This document shows, one piece after another, positions 1 through 10,507 of a stretch of DNA of 64,000 nucleotides. The stretch is from Erinaceus europaeus (taxonomy: Eukaryota > Chordata > Mammalia > Eulipotyphla > Erinaceidae). The stretch covers positions 62,848,487 through 62,912,486 of the forward strand of contig NC_080175.1 of the NCBI RefSeq assembly GCF_950295315.1, in the 5' to 3' direction. The notes under the pieces are model-generated. The model saw nothing but the letters and a program-made list of their open reading frames with translations, had not been told where the DNA came from and did no database searches. The position numbers and the translations under genes were made by a program. The first letter of the stretch is position 1; the number at the start of each line of letters is the position of its first letter.

Positions 1-525
1 GAGTATGATGTTGGCTGTAGGTTTGCTATATATAGACTCCACTATCTTGAGGAATTTCCCATCTATTCCCATATTTTTAAGGGCTACAAAAACTTCACTC
101 CATATAATGAAGAATGTCTACTTTCCTTAACACATTATTACGTTGCAAAGCTAACAGTGCCATCACTGAGACTTTTGCTTCTATTAACATACATCCTAAT
201 CTAACTTAATTTCTTTTCTCCTTATTTCCTTTCACAAACTTTTGTGTTTATGTTGGGTAATACTGGATAATCCAACATAATATTTTCTTTCATAAGGTTT
301 ATAATCAAATCTGTAGTCTTTTTTTTTTTTAATGGCTCCATGAAAGGTGATGTATTTAGGAATTAGTACCAGAATATAATTGGGGGAGGGCTTTATTCTA
401 CTGAACAGTCTATGAAACAAACAGTTGAAAATTATAATGTTGAGTAATCACTCTGAAGGACAGTGTGTGCACTAACATTGGTGAATTTGATATATATAAT
501 TTATTTAGCCTCCAGCATATAGGAT
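1..525. other. unique AT-rich sequence
   Basis: No repeat family, exon-like stretch or RNA gene recognised. The sequence is AT-rich and unremarkable apart from a short T run near 315. Confidence 0.5.
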
Positions 526-527
526 TA

Positions 528-757
528 GGTGCTGGTGCTATGAATCCATTCCTTCTGGTCACCTTTTTTCTTTTTTCTCTTTAGATTTTTTTTAACCTTT
601 TAATTATATAGGGCAGAGAGAAATTCAGAGTGGAGGGGGAGACAGAGAGAGAGAGAGAGAGAGTGAGTGAGAGAGAGACTTGCTGACCTGCTTCACTTTT
701 CATGAAGCATCCTCTTGCAGATGGGGAATAGGGGTTTAAACCTGGGTCCTTGTGCCT

Positions 758-760
<3 letters not shown>
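528..760 (-). mobile_element. ERI-A SINE, diverged, antisense
   Basis: Read on the minus strand this is a tRNA-derived SINE: head remnant (AAGGACCCAGGTTTAAACC), body with a long CT run, and the optional 3' module (rc of GCTATGAATCCATTCCTTCTGG). The 5' tRNA half is missing where the element abuts a pure AT array, so the array may have grown from or replaced the head. Confidence 0.75.

Positions 761-816
<56 letters not shown>
761..816. repeat. (AT)28 microsatellite
   Basis: Uninterrupted alternating AT for about 56 bases, directly abutting the truncated 5' end of an antisense SINE. Likely highly length-polymorphic. Confidence 0.97.
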
Positions 817-817
<1 letters not shown>

Positions 818-818
<1 letters not shown>

Positions 819-1660
819 CTATCCATGTGCTTAGCTTTGTTTTACAGCTAAGTTTAGCAAAAACATTAAAGAAAAACTGGACTGTGGGATAGTTTCTTAT
901 TCTCTAAACCTTTCTTTACATAGTCTCCAATCATTCTATAATCCAAGTGTAAGAATTTTAGAGTATAATAAATGATTTTTAAAAAGTAGTTCTTCAGAAG
1001 CACAGAATCCAATATACAATCTTTGTATCTGCCAATGGATAAATTTAAGAAAAGATATAAAATGTATAATTCACTGATTTCAGATCAAATAATTGCGATT
1101 GACGGTACACAGATTCAGATAGAAACAGAAATGATATGCCCCAAGAAGAGTTAAAGTTATGAGTTTCTATGAGAAGAAAGGAGACAGGGGAGGAAAGTAA
1201 TGTGTTGCTTAGTATTAGTAAATTTAAAGTGTTCTTGGCTAAACTTAAATGGATACTCATTTTCTAGAGTAGATAAGAAGGGACTCACATTCTGTCCTCC
1301 AGAAAACATTTATGATCTTCACTTATTCATTTCTTATTTGATTACATCTTAAAACATATGCTTTTGACCCAGTCAGTAGTTCTTTGACCACATTTTAAGA
1401 GACAGGTGATGAAATTTGTTCTGTAATGGCTGTCCAGCATCATTTTAAACTGATTTTTATAGATGTCATTTTTTTTCACACATTATTCTTGTTAATTTGA
1501 AATCATTTCCAAGTTTCATAGTAATACATAGTATGAAATAAAATTTTCCCAAGGGGATGATGTAGTGGCCACCACAAATAAAACATATCTTAAACAGTGA
1601 AATGATGCAAAATATTAAACTGCAACAGATAGACAATAGTTTTGTGCTTTAACAATCATC
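818..1660. other. unique sequence
   Basis: About 840 bases with no recognised repeat or exon. Short reading frames here have no recognisable family. Confidence 0.5.
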
Positions 1661-1733
1661 AAAATGGGGCTGGGTGGTGGAGCAACTGGTTGAATACGCA
1701 CATTAATGTGCACAAGGATTAGGGTTCAAAGCC

Positions 1734-2057
1734 AAGTTCCTGGGGCCCACAGGTACAAAGTGCAAGGACCTGCATAAGGATCCCAGCTGGAGCCCCTGAC
1801 TCCCCACCTGTAGGGGGATTGCTTCACAGATAGTAAAGCAGGTGTCTATGTTTCTCTCCCCTCTCTGTCTACTCCACTTCTCTCCATTTCTCTCTGTCCT
1901 AATAACAACATCAATAACAACAATAACAAAAACCACAACAATGATAAAACAACAAGGGCAACAAAAGGGGAAAAAAATATCCTCATGGAGCAGTGGATTC
2001 ATGGTGCAATCACCAAGCCCCAGCAATAACCCTGGAGGCAAAGAAAAAAAAAACACC
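1734..2057 (+). mobile_element. ERI-A SINE nested in ERI-B
   Basis: The copy runs from an abbreviated head through body, ACAACAATAA tail and the complete optional 3' module (GCAATAACCCTGGAGGC) to an A tail. It is flanked by TCAAAGCC at 1726-1733 and 2058-2065, which is host ERI-B sequence and fixes this as a later insertion. Confidence 0.88.
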
Positions 2058-2151
2058 TCAAAGCCCAGTCCCCATTTGTAGGGGGAAACTTCACAAGCTT
2101 CAAAGCAGTGTTGTAGGTATCTCTCTCTCTTTCTCCTCCACCCCCCCCCAC

Positions 2152-2262
2152 TTTTTTTTTTAACCAGAGCATATGGCAGTGTAGGGGATTGAATCTGGGG
2201 CTTTGGAGCCTCAGACATGAGAGTCTCTTTGCATAGCCATTATATTACCTACCCCCACCCTT
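2152..2262 (-). mobile_element. ERI-C SINE nested in ERI-B tail, antisense
   Basis: Antisense match to the family with rc motif GAGAGTCTCTTTGCATAGCC and the GGGGATTGAATCTGGGGC B-box region, preceded by a T run at 2150-2161 (its A tail on the minus strand). It splits the CT body of the host SINE. Confidence 0.85.
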
Positions 2263-2592
2263 TTTCTCTCCCCCTCTATACCCTTTCCCTCTTAGTTTCT
2301 CTATCCAAAATAAATAAATTGTAAATATCATAAGATAGAATAAGATAAAATATAGGTTTCACATAGGTACGAGACAGTTCATGCTTCATTCTAATGGCTT
2401 TTTAAACTGAAAATCTGATAAGCAATTTCTTTTTGATTTGCATTATCTGAAATGGAATAGAAACAAGATTCAATTTCAAGTCAATTGACATTTTTCAGAC
2501 TAATTTTCCAGCATATCACAGGTTATTTAAATTAATAATGCAGTCTAAAGTAATTTCCAATAAACATAAGTGGTCTAATATGAGAAGTTTTT

Positions 2593-2859
2593 TATTTTAT
2601 TTTTTAAACGTTTATTCCCTTTTGTTGCCCTTGTTTTATTGTTGTAGTTATTATTGTTGTTATTGATGTTGTTGTTGTTGGATAAGACAGAGAGAAATGG
2701 AGAGAGGAGGGGAAGACAGAGAGAGGGAGAGAAAGATAGAAACCTACAAAACTGCTTAATGGCTTGTGAAGTGACTCCCCTGCAGGTGGGGAGCCTTGGG
2801 CTCCAACCAGGATCCTTAAGCATCCTTGTGCTTTGCCACCTGCGCTTAGCCCAACTCCC
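2593..2859 (-). mobile_element. ERI-A SINE, antisense, with target duplication
   Basis: Near full-length copy without the optional 3' module. Flanked by ATATGAGAAGTTTTT (2578-2592) and ATATGAAAAGTTTTT (2860-2874), a 15-bp target-site duplication with one mismatch, as expected for L1-mediated insertion. Confidence 0.92.
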
Positions 2860-2902
2860 ATATGAAAAGTTTTTAGTTATGTTTTCTTGCTTGGTGGTTG
2901 CC

Positions 2903-3631
2903 TGTTGGGAACATGTGTGAGCCTGATAGAGCTTAGGGAGAACCACCCCCATCTTTGGATGGAGGTCTGAGAAGATAACCTCTTGGTAAGTCTCTCTCAA
3001 CTGAGGTGAGCATAAGGGGGGAAACTCAGACTTGGTTCTTTCCTTCTTGACTCTCAGGCCCACAGATACCCCAGTACTTCCCTCCATTAACTGCAGGCCA
3101 CATGGCCACAGATTCACTCATTCAAAGTCACCCTCTGATCACAGAAGAACACACCTTATCACACACTTCATCACACACCTCAGACCCCAGACAAGAGAAA
3201 TTCCAAACTATATGGCCTTTTGATATCCATCTTCTCTCTGTCTCACCCTACGGGTTTAACCCCTATGCTTCTCTCAAATACCTTTGGATAATTAAGTTGC
3301 TTGTGTTATGGAAAATAACTGTCTTGTATCTCATCAATTCCTGTCATACCAACCCACTACCTTAGGGGCATGCTGACTGTTAAGAAACCTGTAATTTCTG
3401 TCATATTGCAACAATAATTACCTCCATTGCTTTTCTATTTAACTCATGTCCACTTTGCCAATAAACGGACTCTAGGATTCTGGGACTCTAAGGACTCAGA
3501 TTCTAGATTCATGCTAAGAGTCCCCTGGTGTCTTTTACTTCGTGTCACCCCTGTCGTGAGCAAGAAAGAACCAGCCCGTTACCTTTCCCCTGGAGGACAC
3601 CCTGCCGGAGAAGGAGAGAGACACCCCGAAA
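2903..3631 (+). mobile_element. solo LTR, class II-like endogenous retrovirus
   Basis: The block starts TGTTGGGAACATGTG, has a polyadenylation signal AATAAA at 3460-3465, and is flanked by a perfect 6-bp duplication GTTGCC (2897-2902 and 3632-3637). Six-base duplications are typical of class II (beta-like) retroviruses. The 3' terminus reads CGAAA rather than the canonical CA, so the end has decayed or the boundary is a few bases off. A second member of the family lies on the minus strand at 22196-22906. No internal retroviral sequence is attached, so it is a solo LTR formed by recombination between two LTRs. Confidence 0.85.
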
Positions 3632-3889
3632 GTTGCCTGGTCTTTAATACTCTATGTGAGCTTTTTCAGAGACAAAGAAACAGAGCCCAAACTACAAAGG
3701 GACAGCTACCAGAGCATTGATACTTCCTCTAGTTGAGTGTAAATCAGGCTGTAACCTGGGCCACACATTTGATAAAGCAGGAACCAACTCTATGTTGCTG
3801 GTCCAAACTCTCAGTGTATTCATTAGATCTGATGTTAAAACAGTATTATGAGCATAAAACACATTACTTTAAAAAGTTTTACGCAGGGT

Positions 3890-4150
3890 TTGGATGGTAG
3901 AAGAGCTGGCAGAGTACACACAGTACCAAGCATGATGACCTGGGTTCAATCCTCTGGTCCCCACTGAATGTGGGTAGGTGCATGGGTGGGTTGGGGGGTC
4001 AGTGTGAGAGGAAGCTTCACAACAGTGGAGGAATACTGCAGGTGGCTCTCTCTTATCTTATCTCTCTTTGTCTCTCATCCTACATTAAGAAATATTGAGT
4101 GGTAATGGTAGAGTAGTATGAACCCCAACAATAACCCTAGTGGTAAAATA
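3890..4150 (+). mobile_element. ERI-B SINE, diverged, with 3' module
   Basis: Diverged head (GGTTTGGATGGTAG), B-box region (GGGTTCAATCC), CT body, and the optional 3' module at its end (ACCCCAACAATAACCCTAGTGG). Shows the module attached to the ERI-B body. Confidence 0.75.
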
Positions 4151-4224
4151 TATGTATATATTTACTATATAAATATGGAATTGCTGAAAAAATCATGATG
4201 AATCTTTGCATAGAAAAGAACAAA

Positions 4225-4786
4225 AACATTCCAAGCTGCCCCAATATCAGAACCCATCTTTCTCAGGTGTAGCATAGAGCATGTTGTCCAGCCTCCCTTT
4301 GGAAGATGGAACATTCTCTACTGTTGTTGATCCAAGTTGAGGGCAAGGTCCTATGGGGGTCCACAAAGAGGTCTATTTTGTTGTTCCTGATAGAGATGAC
4401 TGGCAACAATGGAGAGAGGAATTTATTGGAGGTCTAGGCCCATCATGTCTTGTTTGGGAATCTCAAGACTCTGTGATTAGGGCCCCAGCTGATGGAATGG
4501 ACTGTTAATGACTAAATAGTGATCATTAAAGTATGTCAGTCTTTTGCCCTTATTCAGCTTTTGCAGTCCTTGCTTTGATAAGGTTAGCTTTGGAATGAGT
4601 GAGGGAAGTGTAATAGGAAGTAGGTGAGGAGGGTACCTAAGTAGACACTATTTCATTATGAAGTTTATACTGACTCACTGAAGACTATTGTGTACTTTTG
4701 CTTTCAGGTATATATTTTGCCCTAATTTATGGATACATATGAACATATGTTCTATGTCATGGGACCTGGTCTATATCTAGGGTTTA
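4225..4786 (-). mobile_element. LINE-3E copy, inverted 5' segment
   Basis: This stretch aligns in the same orientation as the plus strand at 36890-37470, that is, antisense to the element. It is joined head-on at about 4786 to the sense 3' segment. The outer end (AACATTCCAAGCTGCC) corresponds to the consensus point where the sense segment begins, with some 18 bases of overlap. That is the signature of twin-primed reverse transcription. Confidence 0.85.
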
Positions 4787-5545
4787 GGGCAACTTGGAAT
4801 ATTCCTACTCATGACCACAAAATGTGAGCTCAGATCTATAGGGATACAGAGGTCACATAGGCTCCGAAGCTGAATACAGGCCCCAGATCACTTCAAATCG
4901 ATAGGGTTTACAATCAACAATATTTATATACCTTTCCCATATTAGGGAGCTACTCTCTTCCCTGCCAGCTTTCTGGTCCTTTTTCCAGCCATGACATCAT
5001 CTCTCCAGAAAATAATTTGGATCCACCTGAGTACCAGATTTCAGTTTCAGGAGAAAAATAATAATAAATTAGTGACTACAGGCCCTTTGGAATATAACTA
5101 AAATATGCTTACTAGCTATCTACAAAACAGAGACCCCCCCAACTCTTCATTTTCACTATTCCACTATTCCATTATTTAGGTTCATTATTAACCTACAATT
5201 TGTTTGGCTTTATATGTTAACTTTCTTTTCAACCACCAGATTCCAGATGTTGCTACCATGATGCCAAACAGACTTCCCTGGACAGACAACTCAACCAATG
5301 TGTCCTGGAGCTCAGATTCACCAGAGCCTCACCCCATTAGGGATAGAGAGAGGCAGTTTGGAAGTATGAATTGACCTGTTAACACCCATGACCTTGGGTC
5401 CATACTCCCAGAGGGTTAAAGAATAGGAAAGCTATCAAGGGAGGAGATGGGATATAGAGTTCTGATGGTAGGGACTGTGTGGAGTTGTACCCCTCTCATC
5501 CTGTGGTTTTGTCAGTGTTTCCTTTTTATAAATAAAAAAGAAAAT
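4787..5545 (+). mobile_element. LINE-3E copy, sense 3' segment
   Basis: Reverse complement of the region at 36113-36905, ending in GGTTTTGTCAGTGTTTCC, TTTTTATAAATAAA and an A-rich tail. With 4225-4786 it forms one 5'-inverted insertion of about 1.3 kb. About 440 bases of consensus are missing between 5100 and 5250. No coding capacity. Confidence 0.85.
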
Positions 5546-5737
5546 AATTGAAAAATATGTCATACTTTTCCAACAACCCAATATATGCTCAATTATGACA
5601 TAGAATACGAAATAAATATATATATAACCTTAGAAATATATATAACCTTAGAAAGTAATATTATAGGACACACATTTAAAAAAATTATTTGAAATTCAGA
5701 GAACTATGTATCAGTTCAAGATAAAATTATTGCCTAC

Positions 5738-6019
5738 CAGGAGTCGGGCGGTAGCGCAGCAGGTTAAGCACACATGGCATGAAGCGCAAAGACCAGTTAA
5801 GGATATTGGTTTGAGCCCCTGGCTCCCCACCTGCAGGGGAGTTCCTTCCCAGGCAGTGAAGCAGGTTTGCAGGTGTCTATCTTTCTCTCCTCCTCTCTGT
5901 CTTCCCCTCCTCTCTCCATTTCTCTCTGTCCTAACAGTGATGACATCAATAACAACAATAATAACTACAACAATTAAAAAAGGGGCAACAAAAGGGAAAA
6001 TAAATAAATTTAAAAAAAT
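5738..6019 (+). mobile_element. ERI-A SINE, near full length
   Basis: Head GGAGTCGGGCGGTAGCGCAGC keeps a good tRNA-type A box. The B box is degraded (GGTTTGAGCCCC). The tail ends AAAAGGGAAAATAAATAAA. Flanked by ATTGCCTAC (5729-5737) and ATTGCTTAC (6020-6028). Confidence 0.93.
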
Positions 6020-6057
6020 ATTGCTTACTTTGTTTTCTTTGAAGAATAAGAAAAAGA

Positions 6058-6177
6058 GGGCCAGCCAGTGGGATACCCACTTGAGCACATAAGTTACCAT
6101 GAGCAAGTGCTTGGGTTTGAGTCCTCATCCTCCACCTGCAGGGAGGCAGCTTTGGGAGAGGTGAAGCTGGTCTTCAG
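6058..6177 (+). mobile_element. ERI-B SINE fragment
   Basis: Head and B-box half (GGGCCAGCCAGTGGGATACCC... CTTGGGTTTGAGTCC... CACCTGCAGGGAGG). The CT body is not found directly after it. Sequence to 6340 is not recognised. Confidence 0.7.
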
Positions 6178-6344
6178 AATGAACCTACTTGAGTTGTCTT
6201 CTCATACAAGACTAGAGTTTGGAAAACAATATGCCTATGTTTTTTGTTGCTTTTATATGTAGGGGTGTGCAGTCACCTTGGTTCTGTGCTCAACTTTGGT
6301 CCTTATCTCTCTAACCCATTCACCTTCTTACTAATTTTAAGAGG

Positions 6345-6550
6345 GGGGGAAGCACATATCATCATGCAAAAGGATTTGGATTCAAGCCCTCTCTCTTTTG
6401 TCTTCAGGTAGGATGCTTCATGAGCCATGAAGCAGGTGTGAATGTATGTCTTTCTCCCTAGCTCCTTCTCCCCTCACAGTTTAAAATAGAGTGAAAAAAA
6501 AGAAAAAGAAAAAATGGCCTGCAGGTGCCATGGATTAATGGGGGGGGGGC
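6345..6550 (+). mobile_element. ERI-B-like SINE fragment with tail
   Basis: Contains GGATTTGGATTCAAGCCC, TGAAGCAGGTGTGAATG and a CT body, an A-rich linker, and a remnant of the 3' module (GCCATGGATTAATG) before a run of ten G bases. Confidence 0.6.
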
Positions 6551-6559
6551 AAAAAAAAG

Positions 6560-7940
6560 AGAGAAAATTTTATTGCATTTTTTTGTTATTACTTTTGCAC
6601 TCTACAGATAGGTGTAATGTGAAGAAAAAAGAATGATCAAGGATAAAGGAATCTGCATGATCTATTATGCTTTAAAAGAAAGAAAAATTATAACTTATGA
6701 ATGTGTACTTGGAGTGTACTTTAGAAAAAGACAATTGGTAATATCAAGCTCTGCCAGTGTCTTAAGAAAACCAGTGTTAATCCATGTATGGTAAACAACT
6801 ATAAAAACAAGGGAAATTATCAAATACATGAATTTTGCCATTGGACTATTTTGCACCTTTAATTTTTTTTTTATTTTACTTAAAAAAACATGAGAGTGTT
6901 TTAAGGGAAAAAAATGTTCTTGAGAAAGCTACACTGAGAGTTGTCGTTAGTCTTTTTCACAGATCCTTTTCAGAAAGACTGATGTCCAATTTAACTGCGT
7001 AGGTTTCTTTGGGAGGTGTGGCCAATTGAAATGAACCTCTGAATATAATCTCTCTTTTTTTCCAACTATTTACTTAGAGATTGTGGGCCCTAGGAAGACT
7101 CATAAAAATAATGATCTCTCTTCATTAAGAGTAATAGGAAAATGAAAATGGGGCCATCTGTGGCAATCCCAATGGTAAATAATAAACGGTTGCTAAGCAA
7201 ACAGCAGTGAGAAGCCCCAGCAGGGTCACTAGTGTTCTGATCACGAAAGCTGTGACCTAAGCTGTAATGATGGTACATACTTACTATACATGACCATCAA
7301 CACAAATGAGTTATTAAGAATCTGCTATTTAAATTGTATCCTCAATAAAGGGCATCCTAAGGTGAGAATGAAGTTGAGATAGAATATATTTCTATTCTGA
7401 ACTAGAGAAAATTGATACAATGAAAGTTATATGAAAATTGAAGTGTTTTAAAATGTAATTATAACATTTAAATTTAAAGCAACCAAGAGATGCTTTAAAA
7501 TAACCATAGAGCTGTTTTTCTGGCTTCACTTATATGATTTCAAATGGAGATTGCTGGTATATTATTGGATAGGTCACTAATAAAACCAAGACTTGATGTA
7601 GTCATACATTTTGTGTGCCTCCGTACTATCACACAGCCAGAGAGAGCAGTGTCAATCTCTGTGACAGGGTTTTATTCCATGGAGGAACTGAGTGATTACA
7701 GTCACATTACCATAATAGTTGTCCTGCAGATATACTCAACAACAACCAAATACGTTATTTTTATTGTGAGCAGTGAGCTCATTTGGAAGAGATTCAATTC
7801 TTTGAAGGGCCTTCTTTGTTCAGCCTGTCCATTATAGAACCATTTTATACTGACCATGATGGTCGGATCTATATGCCATAGGCTTATTCATACCAAGTTG
7901 CTAAAATTTACACCCTCACTCTTATGTTTTCCCTTTGTGT
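6560..7940. other. unique sequence
   Basis: About 1.4 kb without recognised repeats. Short frames at 7090-7278 and 7544-7837 show no family resemblance or splice-site context that I can identify. Confidence 0.5.
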
Positions 7941-7948
7941 TAATCTTT

Positions 7949-8239
7949 TTTTATATATCTATTTATTTACTTTCCCTTTTGCTGCCCTTGCTTTTTTATT
8001 GTTGTTGTAGTTATTATTGTTGTTATTGATATCACTGTTGGATAGGACAGACAGAAATGGAGAGAGGAGGGGAAGACAAAGAGGGCGAGAGAAAGACACC
8101 TGCAGATCTACTTTACCACCTGTGAAGTGAGTCCCCTGCAGGTGGGAATCAGGGGCTCGAACTGGGATCCTTAAGCTGGTTGTTAAGCTTTGCACCACCT
8201 GCGCTTAACCTGGTGCTTTACCGCCCAACTCCCTGTCAG
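7949..8239 (-). mobile_element. ERI-A SINE, antisense
   Basis: Full body without the 3' module, starting from TATTTATTTACTTTCCC and ending at the rc of the head (CGCCCAACTCCC). Short flanking duplication AATCTTT at 7942-7948 and 8240-8246. ACCTGCGCTTAACC appears twice in variant form near 8190-8215, a small internal duplication in the head. Confidence 0.9.
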
Positions 8240-8246
8240 AATCTTT

Positions 8247-8718
8247 AATATTTCCCTTTACTGGAGAAATTTCTATTCTTATTGCTTACATCATAGCCTT
8301 TCTTGAATTCTTGTCTCTGATAGTTCTTGTGGTCAAAATGTCTTTCCTCTCTTTGCTATGAAACTCTCTGTTTTCTGATTCATAAATTATGTGCAATCCC
8401 TTTCCTAAATCAATCTCTTTCTCCCTTCATATCCTAGAGTAACAGGATCTATGCCTTAATTATACATATTTGTCTCTTGTTAATTACAACAAACAAACAA
8501 AAAAAAAAACTGAGCTAGGCAAGGAGTCATTGATTATTCTATTTATGTATGTGCATGTATGTATAAATAGATTCATTCATTGTGAAGCTGGTTCTTCATG
8601 AACGAGCAATTTCAACATTCCAGATCATTTTTTCATTCAGATATACAGAGGGAGAGACATAACATCATTGTTGTATTACTAGATTACTCTAGTATATCAA
8701 GCTAAAAACACAAGTAGA
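8247..8718. other. unique sequence
   Basis: No confident feature. A possible decayed ERI-C fragment lies around 8570-8690 (CAGAGGGAGAGACATAACATC) but is too weak to call. Confidence 0.4.
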
Positions 8719-8722
8719 GGAC

Positions 8723-9137
8723 TGTGTGGGGTTCCATTGCGGGTTCAGAGACCAAGAATTTGTGGTGGTTCTGGAACCCAAATCTTTATTCACGTGGGTG
8801 CCTTGGAGTTGGGTGAGAGCACAACAGTTCGGGCCACTTACAGCTAGCAAAATGGCTGCCTCCCACTAAGCCTACCAGCCCTTCTCTGGGTCTCGTCTCA
8901 GAAGAGAGGAGAGGAGCAAGAAGGCGAAGGCACAGCAGCAGCTGGCTTTAAAGAATAAAAACCAGAAGTGGCAAGTTGGGACGGGATTGACTAGGAAACA
9001 AGGCACTGCAAGAATTGGGTTTCAGCTCTCCCAGGAATGGGAAGGGGGGAGGAGAAAACAAGGCACTCCAAGAAGCTAAGGTTTTAGCTCTCCTTGAATG
9101 GGTGATACCCTGAGGGTATCTGCACAATTACCCTACA
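8723..9137 (-). mobile_element. solo LTR, antisense
   Basis: On the minus strand it begins TGTAGGGTAATTGTGC and ends AACCCCACACA, giving canonical TG...CA termini. A polyadenylation signal (rc TTTATT, 8788-8793) is followed by a U5-like end. Flanked by GGAC at 8719-8722 and 9138-9141; a fifth shared base makes the duplication 4-5 bp. The internal sequence repeats AACAAGGCACT with variation (near 8999 and 9058). Unrelated to the 2903-3631 family. Confidence 0.8.
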
Positions 9138-9194
9138 GGACTGAGTGGTGCCTCCCCTGGTAGCCAAAACTCATATACTACCATATTAGAAGAA

Positions 9195-9335
9195 ATGGCT
9201 TTAAGACCACCATTCCCATCTGCATGGGGGGAACTCTGCATGACCACTGGAGAAATGTTGCAGATGTCTCTCCTCTCTCCCTCTTTCACCTCTTTATCTC
9301 TATCTTTATCTCTCTCCCCTTTTCCTCTTTTTTTT
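9195..9335 (+). mobile_element. ERI-B SINE fragment
   Basis: Contains CCCATCTGCATGGGGGG, GCAGATGTCTCTCCTCTCTCCC and the following CT-rich body. The head is not recognisable upstream, where the LTR at 8723-9137 lies. Confidence 0.6.
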
Positions 9336-9339
9336 TTTT

Positions 9340-9609
9340 CTCCAGGGTTATTCCAGAGGCTTGGTGCTGACATTACAAATCTACTGCTCCTGGTGGCCAT
9401 TTTGTTTGTTTGTTTCCATTTTATTGGATAGGATAGAGAGAAATTGAGAAGGGAGGGAGAGACAAAGATAGACTCCTGCAAATCTGCTTTGCCATTTGTT
9501 AGGTGTTCCCCTTACAGGTGGGGAGCAGGGGGCTCAAAACCAAATCCTGGTGGAGGTCCCTGTGTTTAGTACTATGTGTTCTTAATTGGTGTGCTACTGC
9601 CCAGCCCCC
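9340..9609 (-). mobile_element. ERI-A/B SINE with 3' module, antisense
   Basis: Starts with the rc of the 3' module (CTCCAGGGTTATTCCAGAGGC... ACTGCTCCTGGTGGCC) and runs through the GGATAGAGAGAAATTGAG body to the rc head GTGTGCTACTGCCCAGCCCC. Confidence 0.85.
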
Positions 9610-9812
9610 TAGAATCTCTCCTTTGACATAAGTTATAAGATTTATTTTATAATATTTTAATAATATACATATAACATTAATTTTATAATACATTTATAGT
9701 GTATAGAGCTACAGCTGACCCCTAATTTGTTACTTCTAAATAGGCATTACAAGTTAGACAATAAAGTGTCCACAGCCAGGAAATGTTACACTTGAAAAGT
9801 TATTGTTTTGTG

Positions 9813-10098
9813 GGAGTCAGGCTGTAGCACAGCGGGTTAAGCGCAGGTGGCGCAAAGCACAAGGACAGGCATAAGGATCCCGGTTCGAACCCCGGCTCCC
9901 CACCTGTAGGGGAGTCGCTTCACAGGCGGTGAAGCAGGTCTGCAGGTGTCTATCTTTCTCTCCTCCTCTCTATCTTCCCCTCCTCTCTCCGTTTCTCTCT
10001 GTCCTATCCAACAACAACAATAATAACTACAACAATAAAACAACAAGGGCAACAAAAGGGAATAAATAAATAAAATAAATTTTAAAAAATTAAAAAAA
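9813..10098 (+). mobile_element. ERI-A SINE, best-preserved copy
   Basis: A box TAGCACAGCGGG (9825-9836) and B box GGTTCGAACCC (9882-9892) both fit the tRNA internal promoter pattern, so RNA polymerase III transcription is plausible. The tail is CAACAATAA-rich, ending in AATAAATAAAT. Flanked by a perfect 19-bp duplication GAAAAGTTATTGTTTTGTG (9794-9812 and 10099-10117), which indicates a young insertion. Confidence 0.96.
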
Positions 10099-10117
10099 GA
10101 AAAGTTATTGTTTTGTG

Positions 10118-10505
10118 TCTTTTTGTTGTTATTGTTTATTAAATTTGTTCTCATTTAATATGCCTATGCTTCATAATAATGCAAGTCCCCTATTCCTTCT
10201 ATTTCTTTTCTGAATTTAAACCACAGTGGAATTTTTAGTGGAATTCTGAATTATTGTGTGATTTTTTTGTTCTTGCTTGTTACAGGCAGGCTCATATAAA
10301 AAAAAAAACACAAAATTACACTAAGTTGATGAGAATATTTTGGTGCATTGAGGATTACTGTACAATTTATAATGCATGACATAAAATATGCAAAACTTTG
10401 TAGACCTCCTAGAACATTTTAGAACCTTTAAGAAGCACTTTATCTACATTAATAAGCAAAATTCTGACTAGGATATAATGACACAAATAGTGATATTCAG
10501 CTTTT
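10118..10505. other. unique AT-rich sequence
   Basis: No feature recognised. Confidence 0.5.
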
Positions 10506-10507
10506 TC

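Larger units (their letters stand above)
1663..2330 (+). mobile_element. ERI-B SINE host of a three-element nest
   Basis: The head (GGGGCTGGGTGGTGG onward) lies at 1663-1733, the middle (CCCAGTCCCCATTTGTAGGG to the CT body) at 2058-2150, and the tail (CTCTATCCAAAATAAATAAA) at 2263-2320. An ERI-A copy interrupts it after the B-box region and an antisense ERI-C copy interrupts its CT body. ERI-B is therefore the oldest of the three here. Confidence 0.85.

Noticed and set aside
1703..2218. 171-codon minus-strand open frame
   Set aside because: It lies wholly over nested ERI SINEs; the translation is the antisense of SINE bodies and matches no protein family.
2575..3117. 180-codon minus-strand open frame
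   Set aside because: Runs across a SINE, its target duplication and the 5' part of an LTR. The boundaries of three unrelated elements inside one frame rule out a gene.
5706..6106. 128- and 131-codon frames on both strands
   Set aside because: Both are shadows of the same ERI-A SINE and its tail.
7544..7837. 97-codon plus-strand frame in unique DNA
   Set aside because: No recognisable domain and no convincing splice or promoter context; this length is common by chance in 64 kb.
9825..9892. tRNA-like A and B boxes, possible tRNA gene
   Set aside because: Spacing and flanks are those of a SINE head; there is no acceptor stem or anticodon arm and the element continues into the SINE body.
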